Positions 43,704 through 51,542 of a stretch of DNA of 64,000 bases are shown piece after piece (within the stretch, counting starts at the first letter, position 1; each line of letters opens with the position of its first letter). The position numbers and the translations under genes are program-made. This DNA is from Streptomyces sp. CB02923 (GTDB lineage Bacteria; Actinomycetota; Actinomycetes; Streptomycetales; Streptomycetaceae), in assembly GCF_001905005.1 (NCBI RefSeq), contig NZ_LWKZ01000008.1:1-64000 (forward strand), given 5' to 3'. The notes beneath the pieces are model-generated. The model saw nothing but the letters and a program-made list of their open reading frames with translations, was not told the origin of the DNA and searched no databases.

Positions 43704-45151
43704 CGGGGGCGGCGAAACGTCCGGGGGCGCACCCGGTGACCGAGCCCGCACCGCCGCGTCCGACGGCTCGGCCTGCACTGCCGAGCCCGACGCCCCGGCC
43801 CGTACCACCGCACCCGACGCCGGCCACCGCGCCAAGGCCGTCGGCCGGTCCCGACGGGCCGGTCGGGCCGGCCGGGCGGCCCGGACTCCCGCTGGACATG
43901 GAGAAGTTGCTGGCCGCCCGTCTGCACGCGGTGAAGGTCCGGCCCTACCTTGCGGACGCGCTCTTCGCACTGCACGTGGTGGACGACCCGTCGGTGCCGA
44001 CCATGGCGGTGGACGCGCACTGGCGCTGCTACGTCTCCCCCGGCTTCGTGGCGCAGACCCCGGTGGAGGAACTGGCGGGGATCTGGGTGCACGAGGTTTC
44101 CCACCTGCTCCGGGACCACCACGGGCGGGGCGAGCGGTATGCGCGGGAGCACGAGGAGCGCGGTCCGGGCGAGCGCGACGGGAGGGGAACCTCCCCGGAG
44201 GACCGGGCCGATCGCTGGGGGAGGCTGCGGCGGAACATTGCCGCTGATTTCGAGATCAACGATGATATCTACGGTGATGGTCTGCCCCATCCTGCAGGAG
44301 CCGTTCTGCCGTCGCTGCTGCAACTGCCCGACGGGCTGCTGATGGAGGAGTATCTCCGGACGGCGTCGATGTCCGGGCTCACCGCCGACCTGGCCTGGCT
44401 GGACTGCGGCAGCGGTGCGGACGGGCAGGCCCGGCCGTGGGAGCTGGGACCCGACGGGGCTCATGGGCTCAGCAGGCAGCAGCGGGACGCGGTCCGCTTC
44501 CGCGTCGCGGAAGGGATCAAGGGCCGGCCCGGCAACGCGTCGCAGGGGTGGCGCCGGTGGGCGGACGAGGCGTTCCATCCGCCGCAGCCGTGGCGGCAGT
44601 TGCTGGGAGCGGCGGTCCGCTCGGCGGCGTCCGCGCCGGGGGTGGGCGAGGACCACAGCTACCGGCGGCCGTCCCGGCGCTCGGCCGGTCTCCCCGGGGT
44701 GCTGCTGCCGAGCCTGCGCCGTACACCGCCGCGAGTCTGCGTCGTGATCGACACCTCCGGGTCGGTGAGCGACGCCGAGCTGGGCAGCGCACTGCTGGAA
44801 GTGGCGGCGATCTCCCGTGCGGTGGGCAGGCAGCGCGATCTGGTCTCGGTGATCTCCTGTGACGCGGCGGCCGGAGTCGCCGTCCCGCTCTGCCACGCCG
44901 AGAACATCGAACTGATCGGCGGCGGGGGAACGGATCTGCGCTCCGGTTTCGCGCGGGCGCTCCGCTCCCGACCTCGCCCGAACGTGATCGTCGCGCTGAC
45001 GGACGGACAGACGCCGTGGCCCTCCGCACCACCGCCCTGCCGCACGGTCGTCGGTCTCTTCCCCCGCCCCGTCCGCGCCGCGGACGAGGAGGACCCCGAC
45101 TACGTTCCGGACACGCCGCCGCCCTGGGCGCGTGTCGTCACCATCAGCTGA
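43694..45151 (+). CDS. metallopeptidase-like/VWA protein (DUF2201-type)
   Basis: A 485-residue protein. A Pro-rich N-terminus (residues 1-65) is followed by a putative zinc-peptidase domain with WVHEVSHLLRDHHGRGERYA (HExxH), then a VWA-like domain with VCVVIDTSGSVSDAELGSAL (MIDAS D-x-S-x-S), the central TDLRSG threonine and VIVALTDGQTPWP. This fits the COG3864/DUF2201 proteins that pair with MoxR ATPases. It may be a metal-loading or protein-remodelling partner. Overlap with the ATPase gene and the unknown upstream gene make a three-gene unit. Confidence 0.85.
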   Translation: MPMTGAAKRPGAHPVTEPAPPRPTARPALPSPTPRPVPPHPTPATAPRPSAGPDGPVGPAGRPGLPLDMEKLLAARLHAVKVRPYLADALFALHVVDDPSVPTMAVDAHWRCYVSPGFVAQTPVEELAGIWVHEVSHLLRDHHGRGERYAREHEERGPGERDGRGTSPEDRADRWGRLRRNIAADFEINDDIYGDGLPHPAGAVLPSLLQLPDGLLMEEYLRTASMSGLTADLAWLDCGSGADGQARPWELGPDGAHGLSRQQRDAVRFRVAEGIKGRPGNASQGWRRWADEAFHPPQPWRQLLGAAVRSAASAPGVGEDHSYRRPSRRSAGLPGVLLPSLRRTPPRVCVVIDTSGSVSDAELGSALLEVAAISRAVGRQRDLVSVISCDAAAGVAVPLCHAENIELIGGGGTDLRSGFARALRSRPRPNVIVALTDGQTPWPSAPPPCRTVVGLFPRPVRAADEEDPDYVPDTPPPWARVVTIS

Positions 45152-45238
45152 GGGAGCGCGGCGGCGCGGCATGGCTCGTCACCGTTACGAACGGGCGTCG
45201 CGTCGTCCGCCCGGCGGGGGCATCACCTGACGGTACGG

Positions 45239-45280
45239 GTCATGGGGTGCGAGTCATGGGGTGTGGGTCATGTGGTGCGG
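45239..45280. repeat. 14-bp degenerate tandem repeat
   Basis: Three units of GTCATGGGGTGCGA or close variants occupy 45239-45252, 45253-45266 and 45267-45280. The methyltransferase stop lies in the third unit. Confidence 0.7.
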
Positions 45281-46125
45281 ATGTGCTGGCCGTCGGGGCC
45301 GATGGTGACGTGGTGGTCGGTCCATCCGGGCCAGCCGAGGTCTTCGTACGAACGGCGGGGGCGTTGGGCACGGGTCTTCATGAAGGAGACGGCTTTGATG
45401 AGGTGGCCGGTGGCGTTGCCGTGCCCGTCGCAGACGAGTTTGAGCAGGGCGTCGGTGGCGTAGGGGGTGTCGAGCGGGGTGACGATGACTCCGCCGGGGC
45501 GCACCTGCTTCGGCCAGGCGGCGGGGATGTCACGGACGGCGGCCGTGGACAGGATCCGGTCGTACGGCGCGGCCGCGGCGTAACCGGCTTCGCCGTCCCC
45601 GACGACGGTGCGCGGGGTGAGGTCGAGTGCGGTGAGGTTGCCGGCGGCCCGCTCGGCCAGGCCGTCGTCGATCTCCATGGTGACGACGTTGCCGGCGCCG
45701 ACGCGGTGGGCGAGCAGCGCGGTGGTGTAGCCGCTGCCCGTGCCGATCTCCAGGACCTTCTCGTACGGCTGCGGGCCGAGGTGGTGCAGCATGTCGACGA
45801 TGACGGCACTGCAGGAGATGGAACTGGTGAAGCTCCCGCCGGTGGCGGGCCCGTCCTCGGGCCGTACCCGGCCGTCGTCTATCTGGGTGATCAGCGCGGC
45901 CAGCGGGCGGTAGACGGCCTTGAGCCACTGGCGCGGCCGTTCGGTGCGGTCCAGCAGCGGGTAGTGCCCGTCCTGCGGGTTGGGCCACCACACCCGGTCG
46001 GGTACGAAATGCTCCCGCGGCACCTCCATGAATGCCGCGCGCAGCCAGTCACACCCGTGGAAGTACCCGCCGTCGTACCCGTCGATCGCGGCCGCACACG
46101 CCTGCCGCAACGACACCGCGTCCAC
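45268..46125 (-). CDS. PCMT-like SAM methyltransferase
   Basis: A 285-residue protein related to protein-L-isoaspartate O-methyltransferase. Visible: FMEVPREHFVPDRVWWPN, ALITQIDDGR, GGSFTSSISCSAVIVDMLHH, motif I KVLEIGTGSGYTTALLAHRV, MEIDDGLAERAAGNLTALDL, the VRPGGVIVTPLDTPYAT strand and a short C-terminal extension. Such homologues occur as tailoring enzymes of ribosomal peptides that methylate Asp and form aspartimides. The GTG at 46125 lies 20 bp after the stop of a short acidic ORF, so the two may form an operon. Decayed relatives are at 3.5-3.9 kb and 7.0-7.5 kb. Confidence 0.8.
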   Translation of the reverse strand: MDAVSLRQACAAAIDGYDGGYFHGCDWLRAAFMEVPREHFVPDRVWWPNPQDGHYPLLDRTERPRQWLKAVYRPLAALITQIDDGRVRPEDGPATGGSFTSSISCSAVIVDMLHHLGPQPYEKVLEIGTGSGYTTALLAHRVGAGNVVTMEIDDGLAERAAGNLTALDLTPRTVVGDGEAGYAAAAPYDRILSTAAVRDIPAAWPKQVRPGGVIVTPLDTPYATDALLKLVCDGHGNATGHLIKAVSFMKTRAQRPRRSYEDLGWPGWTDHHVTIGPDGQHIRTT

Positions 46126-46145
46126 CGTCCCGGCTCCAGGCCGCG

Positions 46146-46328
46146 CTACTCGTCGTCCTCGGCCTGCGGCGGCGTGTCGTCCTTCGGCATCGGGCTGCCC
46201 GGGTCCCCCGGACTCGCATGCTCCCCGCCGACCTGACCGTTCTGCTCCTGCCGATGTTCCACCACAGCCCCCTCCGTACGACCGGACCCGTCGCCACCAG
46301 TGTCCTGTGTCCGCCCGTCGAATACCAC
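46146..46328 (-). CDS. short acidic ORF, possible RiPP precursor
   Basis: A 60-residue frame with GTG start (VVFDGRTQDTGGDGSG, VEHRQEQNGQVGGEHA, SPGDPGSPMPKDDTPPQAED DE). It ends 20 bp before the methyltransferase start. The Asp/Glu-rich tail could be a substrate for the PCMT-like enzyme, as in aspartimide-forming peptides. The ribosome-binding site is poor (GAAGAG directly against the GTG) and codon evidence is weak, so it may be non-coding. Confidence 0.3.
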   Translation of the reverse strand: MVFDGRTQDTGGDGSGRTEGAVVEHRQEQNGQVGGEHASPGDPGSPMPKDDTPPQAEDDE

Positions 46329-46364
46329 CTCTTCGCCGCAGGCCGCGCGACGAGTTCGGATGCA

Positions 46365-46380
46365 CTCCGCGCGAGCGGAG
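46365..46380. other. GNRA-loop hairpin, CRISPR-repeat-like
   Basis: CTCCGCGCGAGCGGAG is a 6-bp hairpin with a GCGA tetraloop, immediately 3' of the TPR gene's stop. It shares CTCCGCGCGAG with the relic CRISPR repeats at 7.5 kb. It may simply be a terminator or a chance GC palindrome. Confidence 0.4.
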
Positions 46381-46382
46381 AG

Positions 46383-47681
46383 TCAACCGGTGACGCCGGT
46401 GACACCGGTGACACCAGTGACACCGGTGATCGCGTCCGCGATGGTCGCATCCGCGGTCCGGGCGGTCTCCGTGAGGAGCAGGTCCTCGTAGGTGTGGTGG
46501 TGGCGGGTGGTGGTGCGGTGGTGCAGCAGGTCGGCGGCGCGGGTGTGGTCGCCGGTGTCGACGAGGGCTCTGGCAAGGGTGTCCTGGATGATCTCTCGCT
46601 CGACCCGTACTCCGCCGATCCGCTGCACTTGCCCGCCCAGGCCGGTCAGCAGGTCGACCGCTGCCCCGGGGCGGCCGGCGGTGATCTGGGCCAGGGCCCG
46701 GACCACGGGGGCCAGGACTTCGCGGAAGTCGGGGCGTTCGTCGGCGGCGGCGCGGCGGGCCAGGGCTTCGAGGTCTTCGGTGGAGGCCTCCACCGCCAGG
46801 GCCAGGGCGAGGTTGAAGGTGTGGAAGATCTCTGCCGTGCCGCCCGGTGCGGCGAGCAGTTCCCGTACGTGCTGCGGGTCGCTCCTGTTGGCCGGTGCCT
46901 GTCCGACGAGCAGGAGACGCCAGTTCGTCGCGGCCCGCATGCCGACGTCGGCCCGCGGCAGCGCCTCGTCCGCGCGCCTGCGCGCGTCGGTGAAGTCGCC
47001 GCAGGCGATCGACTGCAGGGCGGCATGCCAGCTCAGGTGCCGTACCTGAAGCGACTGCGGGTCCACCGCGAGCCATTGGTCGAGGAACTCGACACCGGCG
47101 TGCCCGGAGCCCAGCTCGTGTTCGGCGTGGGCGAGGGCATGCGCGGCCACCCCGGAGCGTGGGTGCAGGGCCAGTGCCTGCTCTGCCAGGGCGTGTGCCT
47201 GGCGGGCCCGGCCCTGCTCCGCCCTGGTCGCGGCCAGCCAGCTTGTCCAGGGCCAGTTTTCCGGTCCGGCCAGCGCGGCCTGCCGTTCCACCAGAGCCTC
47301 GCCGTGAGCACGGTAGGTGATGTCCTCGCAGGAGGAGAAGGCGTCCAGCATGAGCCCGGCCTGCTCATCGGTCGGCCATCGGGCGAAGTGCGCCACAAGG
47401 TGATCCGCCGTCATCCGGTACTGCCGATGCGTATGCAGGAACACGCCGTGGACCAGGCTCGCCTCCCGCTCGCCGACGGCCCGCGCGTCGCGGTGGGCAA
47501 TCGCCAGCTGCTCTTTGAGCGCGTTGTCGTCCAGGCGGTCGCCGGTCGCCAGCGTCCACAGCGCCCGCGCCACCCCACAGCCGGGGTCCGACACCACCCA
47601 CTCGCGCAGCAGGGGCAGCGCCCGCCCGCTCAGGGACAGCAGCTCCGTCACCGCCCGGTCTCCCACCGGCACATCCACCAT
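46383..47681 (-). CDS. TPR protein (TTC38-like)
   Basis: A 432-residue cytoplasmic all-helical protein. AAHALAHAEHELGSGHAGVE FLDQWLA is typical of the TTC38 family of tetratricopeptide proteins, and repeats of A-x-x-A-L-x-x-x-P are seen along the chain. The C-terminus is GVTGVTGVTGVTG, encoded by a 9-bp tandem repeat (46386-46430). The ATG at 47681 begins MVDVPVGDRAVTELLSLSGR. The methyltransferase and short ORF follow on the same strand. Likely a scaffold; partner unknown. Confidence 0.75.
   Translation of the reverse strand: MVDVPVGDRAVTELLSLSGRALPLLREWVVSDPGCGVARALWTLATGDRLDDNALKEQLAIAHRDARAVGEREASLVHGVFLHTHRQYRMTADHLVAHFARWPTDEQAGLMLDAFSSCEDITYRAHGEALVERQAALAGPENWPWTSWLAATRAEQGRARQAHALAEQALALHPRSGVAAHALAHAEHELGSGHAGVEFLDQWLAVDPQSLQVRHLSWHAALQSIACGDFTDARRRADEALPRADVGMRAATNWRLLLVGQAPANRSDPQHVRELLAAPGGTAEIFHTFNLALALAVEASTEDLEALARRAAADERPDFREVLAPVVRALAQITAGRPGAAVDLLTGLGGQVQRIGGVRVEREIIQDTLARALVDTGDHTRAADLLHHRTTTRHHHTYEDLLLTETARTADATIADAITGVTGVTGVTGVTG
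46386..46430. repeat. 9-bp tandem repeat, five copies
   Basis: Five units of ACCGGTGAC (two with one substitution, the last ending in T) lie at the very 3' end of the TPR gene, encoding GVT tripeptides. Such a tract can change length by slippage. Confidence 0.8.
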
Positions 47682-47712
47682 CGCGCCCACGCCCCGCCGC
47701 TCGACGATCCTT

Positions 47713-48021
47713 TTAGACCGCGGCCCTGAACAGGGCGACGCAGACGATGCCGCTGTTGCCGCACTCGTTACGCGGCAGGTCCAACGGCAGTCCGGCCTCG
47801 TTGGCCGCGGCCACTCCGGTGCCGGCCACCATGGAGCCCGCCGCACGCGTACCGTCCTGGCCTGCACACGTGTTACCGAACGCCGCGTTACCGATTCCGA
47901 TGACGTTCGCCTGAGCCGCACCGGCAGGGAGCAACGCCACCCCGGCCACCGCACTCAGCACCGCGGCCCGCGCACCTGCCCGAACCGCCCCGCTGCCGAT
48001 TCCCCACGTCTCCACTCCCAC
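47713..48021 (-). CDS. chaplin-like small secreted protein
   Basis: A 102-residue protein with a GTG start behind a strong AAGGAGGA site. A signal peptide (AVLSAVAGVALLPAGAAQA) is followed by NVIGIGNAAFGNTCAG, a Gly/Ala-rich stretch and LPRNECGNSGIVCVALF. Chaplins have N-x-x-G-x-x-N-x-A-F-G-N-x-C and C-G-N motifs, so the mature part is chaplin-like but not a standard short chaplin. It probably contributes to the cell surface or spore coat. Confidence 0.7.
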   Translation of the reverse strand: MGVETWGIGSGAVRAGARAAVLSAVAGVALLPAGAAQANVIGIGNAAFGNTCAGQDGTRAAGSMVAGTGVAAANEAGLPLDLPRNECGNSGIVCVALFRAAV

Positions 48022-48261
48022 CGAGCTCCTCCTTCGCCAGGACCGGATGATTGGCCTGTGACTGACCACATCAGACCAGGCCGGACAAAACCGGCCACAC
48101 CCCCTCAACGACCCAACAGGCTCTCCGACACCCCGACCCCCTAACGGGAACGAGGCGGCACGTGCCCGGCAGACCATGGCGCCGGGAACAGCTCGGCAGG
48201 GAAGCGGACCCCGGCGGTGACGGTCAGCCCTGAACGATGGGCGTCGCCCCGCCGCCTGACG

Positions 48262-48609
48262 TCAGGCCATGCCGTCGCGGCGGTGCGCGTCGGGGAGCAA
48301 GGTGCGGTCCGCTTCGTCCTGGACGAGCAGGGAGAGCAGCGAGGTCACGGTCAGGCCGGCTTCGGCCGGGTGCCGCAGGATTTTGCCGGGTTCGATCCGG
48401 TAGGTGTTGGCGCGCCCCTCCCGGGTGTGGGAGAGGTAGCCGTCGCCCTCAAGGTCAGCGATGATCTTCTGGACGGCACGTTCGGTCAGCCGGCAGTGCG
48501 CGGCGATGTCACGGATCCGGGCGTGGTGGTTGTCGGCGATGGCGGCCAGCACCCGGGCGTGGTTGGTCACGAACGTCCATCCGGTGTGCGGCTCGGGCAC
48601 GTCATTCAT
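48262..48609 (-). CDS. winged-helix transcriptional regulator
   Basis: A 115-residue DNA-binding protein: HARVLAAIADNHHARIRDIA, AHCRLTERAVQKIIADLEGD, GYLSHTREGRANTYRIEPGK form a MarR/ArsR-like winged helix. The C-terminal LTVTSLLSLLVQDEADRTLL may dimerise. The small size suggests a one-domain regulator. No effector domain and no obvious adjacent target. Confidence 0.8.
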   Translation of the reverse strand: MNDVPEPHTGWTFVTNHARVLAAIADNHHARIRDIAAHCRLTERAVQKIIADLEGDGYLSHTREGRANTYRIEPGKILRHPAEAGLTVTSLLSLLVQDEADRTLLPDAHRRDGMA

Positions 48610-49009
48610 GTGCCGATCCTACCGATCGCTGATTCGCGCACCCCTGTGCACGTAATGATATTCGTGTATTGATCGACGTGCATGCATGGACCGGATAGAC
48701 CGGATGGACCAGATGAACCGGTGGGCGAGTCCGACGACCGACCGGGTACCGCGGTGGCCCGATGTCCGAAATTCGCCCGAACGGGGCCGAGGGAGCGCCG
48801 ACTGCGTCTGCCGCCTCCCGGACTGCGGGACTGCGGGATCTCAATGTCCCGCGCGTGATGCCTTACCGCGCCCCGGGCGGCGCGCGGAGGCGGGACGACG
48901 TGGCCAGGTGCCGGTTTCGGCCGTAGTCGGACGAACCGACATTCTTCGTGGCAGTGGCGGGCAGAGATCGTGTCGACCAAGTGACCTTGAAACAGAGCAA
49001 GGAACGATC
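48610..49009. other. intergenic, 400 bp divergent promoter region
   Basis: No gene recognised. The AT-rich stretch at about 48650-48690 (TAATGATATTCGTGTATTG) is the best candidate for promoter elements. Confidence 0.5.
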
Positions 49010-49519
49010 ATGATGCGTACCCACCGGACGATGGCCACCACTCTCGCCGCCGTTGCGCTCGCGGGCGCCGCCGGCGCGGGAGTCGCGCAGGCCGCACCGG
49101 CAACGGCCGGTAGCGCCGCCCCTTCCGCCTGCCGTCCGGCCAACCACATCGCGAAGGTCGCTCAAGTGCCCGGCAACACCGGGCACCTGCACTACCGCGT
49201 GACCCTGACCGCACCGCGCGGGTACGAGTCGTGCGAGCTGGCCGGTTCGCCCACCGACGTCCGGTTCTCGCACCACGGATCGCAGGTCGCAGCCACCACC
49301 GACGCCTACGGTGACCAGAAGACCGTGGTGACCTTCGGGCCGGGGCACCCTGTGCACTACGACATCCTGGTGCGCGGCAGCAGCCGCGCCACCCCCGCCG
49401 ACGAGGTGTCGTTCACGCTCCAGGCACCGGACGGGGAGATCCCCGGCACGTCCTTCGCCGAGGGCAGTCTCAAGGTGGCCGATGGCACCCTCATCGGCCC
49501 GATCGCGCCCGGAGCCTGA
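49010..49519 (+). CDS. secreted DUF4232-like protein
   Basis: A 169-residue exported protein: signal peptide MMRTHRTMATTLAAVALAGA ending AGVAQAA, then ACRPANHIAKV, YRVTLTAPRGYESCELAGSP TDVRF, a beta-rich body and LKVADGTLIGPI. The two-Cys arrangement (SACR, YESCEL) matches DUF4232 domains of actinomycete lipoproteins and surface proteins. Function unknown. AAGGAA precedes the ATG at 49010. Confidence 0.75.
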   Translation: MMRTHRTMATTLAAVALAGAAGAGVAQAAPATAGSAAPSACRPANHIAKVAQVPGNTGHLHYRVTLTAPRGYESCELAGSPTDVRFSHHGSQVAATTDAYGDQKTVVTFGPGHPVHYDILVRGSSRATPADEVSFTLQAPDGEIPGTSFAEGSLKVADGTLIGPIAPGA

Positions 49520-49591
49520 TCTTCTCGCAGGCCCCTCCCCCTCGACCTGGTTTTCGCTCCCCGGTGGTGTCCGGGGAGCAGTGGGTTCCCC

Positions 49592-50413
49592 TCACCGGTG
49601 GCCACGGGTCGACGGCCCGGAAGTGCAGCGCCTCGCGCGGGTGACGGTGCGGCCGGGAAGCCGTGGCTCGCCGCGTCGTGGCCGTGTCTCCAGCCAGGCC
49701 GTGGCAGCCGAGGTGACGGCCAGGAGGATGGTGATGTGGTCGGCGAAGTCGCTGGGCAGGGGGAGTTCGAAGTCCGGGTTGTCGATGTAGCCGAGGGCGA
49801 CGGCGCCGGGGACGTAGTGCATGACGGCGTCGACGGCCTCGGTCCTCGGCCGGTCGGCACGGGCGAGGCGGGTCAGCACCCGCAGTACGGTCGGGAAGCT
49901 GGCGTCCAGGTTTCTGATCGGTTCGGGGCTGCCGGGAAGGTGTGAGACGGCTTCCGGAGCGGGACGGGCGCCGAGCGGGGTCTGCCGGCGCCACCAGGCG
50001 GCCGCTTCGGTGTCGCCGAGTGTCAGGTGCTGGAGGTAGAGGCAGTACGAAGCGGTGTCGTCCCCGGCGCCGGCGGCGTACTGCCACCAGGCGCGAGCGC
50101 TGTCCTCGTCGTCCGTCAGCTGGAGAATGCAGCCCAGCACCCGGGCTCCCGGGGGTTCCGGCAGGTGATCGGTGACGAACCCTTGCAGGCAAGCGGTCGT
50201 GGTGTGGGCCAGCACCGTCTCGCACAGGGTCCGCAGGTCCCGGGCCGCCATCCGGTCCGCCCCGTTACGGCTGTGGACATCCGGCGCGACCCGGGTTTCC
50301 GCGGCCTCCGGCAGGAAGGCCGCGCCGGGGTCCTTCCGGGGCACGATGTCGCGGGGCACGGTCGGGGTGTCGAGGAGCAGGGCACGGGCGAGGAGTTGTT
50401 CGATCGAAGTCAT
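49592..50413 (-). CDS. unknown protein, third gene of XRE/sigma operon
   Basis: A 273-residue cytoplasmic protein. The middle is alpha-helical with TPR/Sel1-like features (ARAWWQYAAGAGDDTASYCL, YLQHLTLGDTEAAAWWRRQT), the C-terminal half (YIDNPDFELPLPSDFADHIT ILLAVTSAATAWLE) is unlike known families, and the tail is basic. Its ATG overlaps the stop of the XRE/sigma-like gene (ATGA, 50410-50413), so it is co-translated. The Sel1-like part and operon position suggest a modulator of that regulator. Confidence 0.65.
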   Translation of the reverse strand: MTSIEQLLARALLLDTPTVPRDIVPRKDPGAAFLPEAAETRVAPDVHSRNGADRMAARDLRTLCETVLAHTTTACLQGFVTDHLPEPPGARVLGCILQLTDDEDSARAWWQYAAGAGDDTASYCLYLQHLTLGDTEAAAWWRRQTPLGARPAPEAVSHLPGSPEPIRNLDASFPTVLRVLTRLARADRPRTEAVDAVMHYVPGAVALGYIDNPDFELPLPSDFADHITILLAVTSAATAWLETRPRRGEPRLPGRTVTRARRCTSGPSTRGHR

Positions 50414-51318
50414 GCGGTCGTGCCTCCTGGGGCGTTCTTGGGGCAGAGAACGGAGGTCAGATGCTGCTGTGCGTACCGGTCGGCGAAGCGCACCGAGGCG
50501 AGGGGGATGCCCAGCACGTCGGCCACGGCGGTGAAGTCCATGCCGCGCAGGTGCTTGAGGATCATGACGTCGAGTTGCTGGGCCGGCAGTCGGCCCATGG
50601 CCTGGAACAGGGCCATGGACTCCTCGACCTGGATGAACCGGGCTTCGCGGCAGGCCATCTCGCTCAGGACGACCGTGTTGAAGGCGGCCGTGGTCAGGTC
50701 GGGGCAGCCGTCGAGGTGGCGGGCGCGGGTCATCACGCCGTGCCGCAGCACGTTCCAGGCGAACCGCATGACGTCCGGGCTGTTCAGGGCCTCCTGCCAC
50801 CGTAGCCACAGAATGTCGAACGTTTCGGTGACCACCTCGTGTGCCTCGTCGTCGCTGGTCAGGAAGGCCTGGGCATAGGCGAGGTAGGCGGGCCGGTTGA
50901 GTTCTTCGAAGGCCCGGTGGTCCAGGGGCGGGTCGGAAGGGCCCGTGGTGAGTGCCGCCTTTTGCAGGCATCCGTCGATCCAGTCGTCCTTCTTGTGCGC
51001 CTCACGCGCCGCGGCCATCCACAGCCGCCGTACCGGCCAGGCGGGAATTCCCAGGACCCGCAGCAGGCTGTAGGTGATTTCCCAGCGCGGGTAGAGGCCG
51101 GTGCCGCGCAGCAGCTCGGAGACCTTCGACTTCGCCCAGCCGGACCGTTCGCTCAGCTCGGTGACGGTCAGGCCGCTCGCGGTGAACTTGGCCCGGAGCG
51201 GCTCCAGCCAGGCGCGGTGGGCGACGCCGACGCCGTCGGCGATCGGGCCCGGCTTGCGTCCGGGCTTGCCGGGGGGAACGCCTTCGGACGGCTGGGGCGG
51301 GGCGGGGTACGGAGTCAT
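50410..51318 (-). CDS. XRE helix-turn-helix / sigma-like fusion regulator
   Basis: A 302-residue protein. After a Pro-rich leader, residues about 45-95 (FTASGLTVTELSERSGWAKS KVSELLRGTGLYPRW) form an XRE-type helix-turn-helix. The middle (EELNRPAYLAYAQAFLTSDD EAHEVVTETFDILWLRW) resembles the region-2 part of ECF sigma factors, and LPAQQLDVMILKHLRGMDFT AVADVLGIPLASVRFADRYA is a region-4-like helix-turn-helix. A repressor-type HTH joined to a sigma-like pair is unusual. ATGA overlaps link it to a small membrane protein upstream and to the unknown gene downstream. Confidence 0.7.
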   Translation of the reverse strand: MTPYPAPPQPSEGVPPGKPGRKPGPIADGVGVAHRAWLEPLRAKFTASGLTVTELSERSGWAKSKVSELLRGTGLYPRWEITYSLLRVLGIPAWPVRRLWMAAAREAHKKDDWIDGCLQKAALTTGPSDPPLDHRAFEELNRPAYLAYAQAFLTSDDEAHEVVTETFDILWLRWQEALNSPDVMRFAWNVLRHGVMTRARHLDGCPDLTTAAFNTVVLSEMACREARFIQVEESMALFQAMGRLPAQQLDVMILKHLRGMDFTAVADVLGIPLASVRFADRYAQQHLTSVLCPKNAPGGTTA

Positions 51319-51542
51319 CGGACGCGCTTCTCGTCCCGGGCCACGGCCGGCGCGGGCGCAGCGGCGCGTCGACTGCCGGCGCTGTCGGCGCTGTTCAGGG
51401 CTTTGACGGCCTGTTGGGTGCCGAGGACGAGGGACGGTATGAGAGCGCTGATCGCCGCGACCTGTCCGATCACGACCATCACCACGCTCCAGGTGAAAAC
51501 GGTCATCAGCGCGATCACAGCAAGAGGTTGCTTTCTGGACAT
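51315..51542 (-). CDS. small single-pass membrane protein
   Basis: A 75-residue protein: MSRKQPLAVIALMTVFTWSV VMVVIGQVAAISALIPSLVL forms one long or two short membrane segments, followed by a short charged tail (ARDEKRVR). AAAGGTG precedes the ATG at 51542. Its stop overlaps the XRE/sigma gene start (ATGA), so it is the first gene of that operon. It may tether or inhibit the regulator at the membrane, as anti-sigma factors do; this is inference. Confidence 0.7.
   Translation of the reverse strand: MSRKQPLAVIALMTVFTWSVVMVVIGQVAAISALIPSLVLGTQQAVKALNSADSAGSRRAAAPAPAVARDEKRVR

Noticed and set aside
41220..43970. Very long minus-strand frame (over 900 codons) opposite the unknown/MoxR genes
   Set aside because: It is a GC-rich shadow of the plus-strand genes, with low-complexity protein and no recognisable domain.
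46365..46380. Third CRISPR repeat copy
   Set aside because: It shares CTCCGCGCGAG with the relic repeats but is a simple palindrome with no spacer or second repeat nearby, so it is listed only as a hairpin.
45268..47076. 602-codon extension of the methyltransferase frame upstream of 46125
   Set aside because: Upstream of the GTG at 46125 the protein is Arg/Pro-rich and overlaps the TPR gene in another frame, so only the last 285 codons are accepted.
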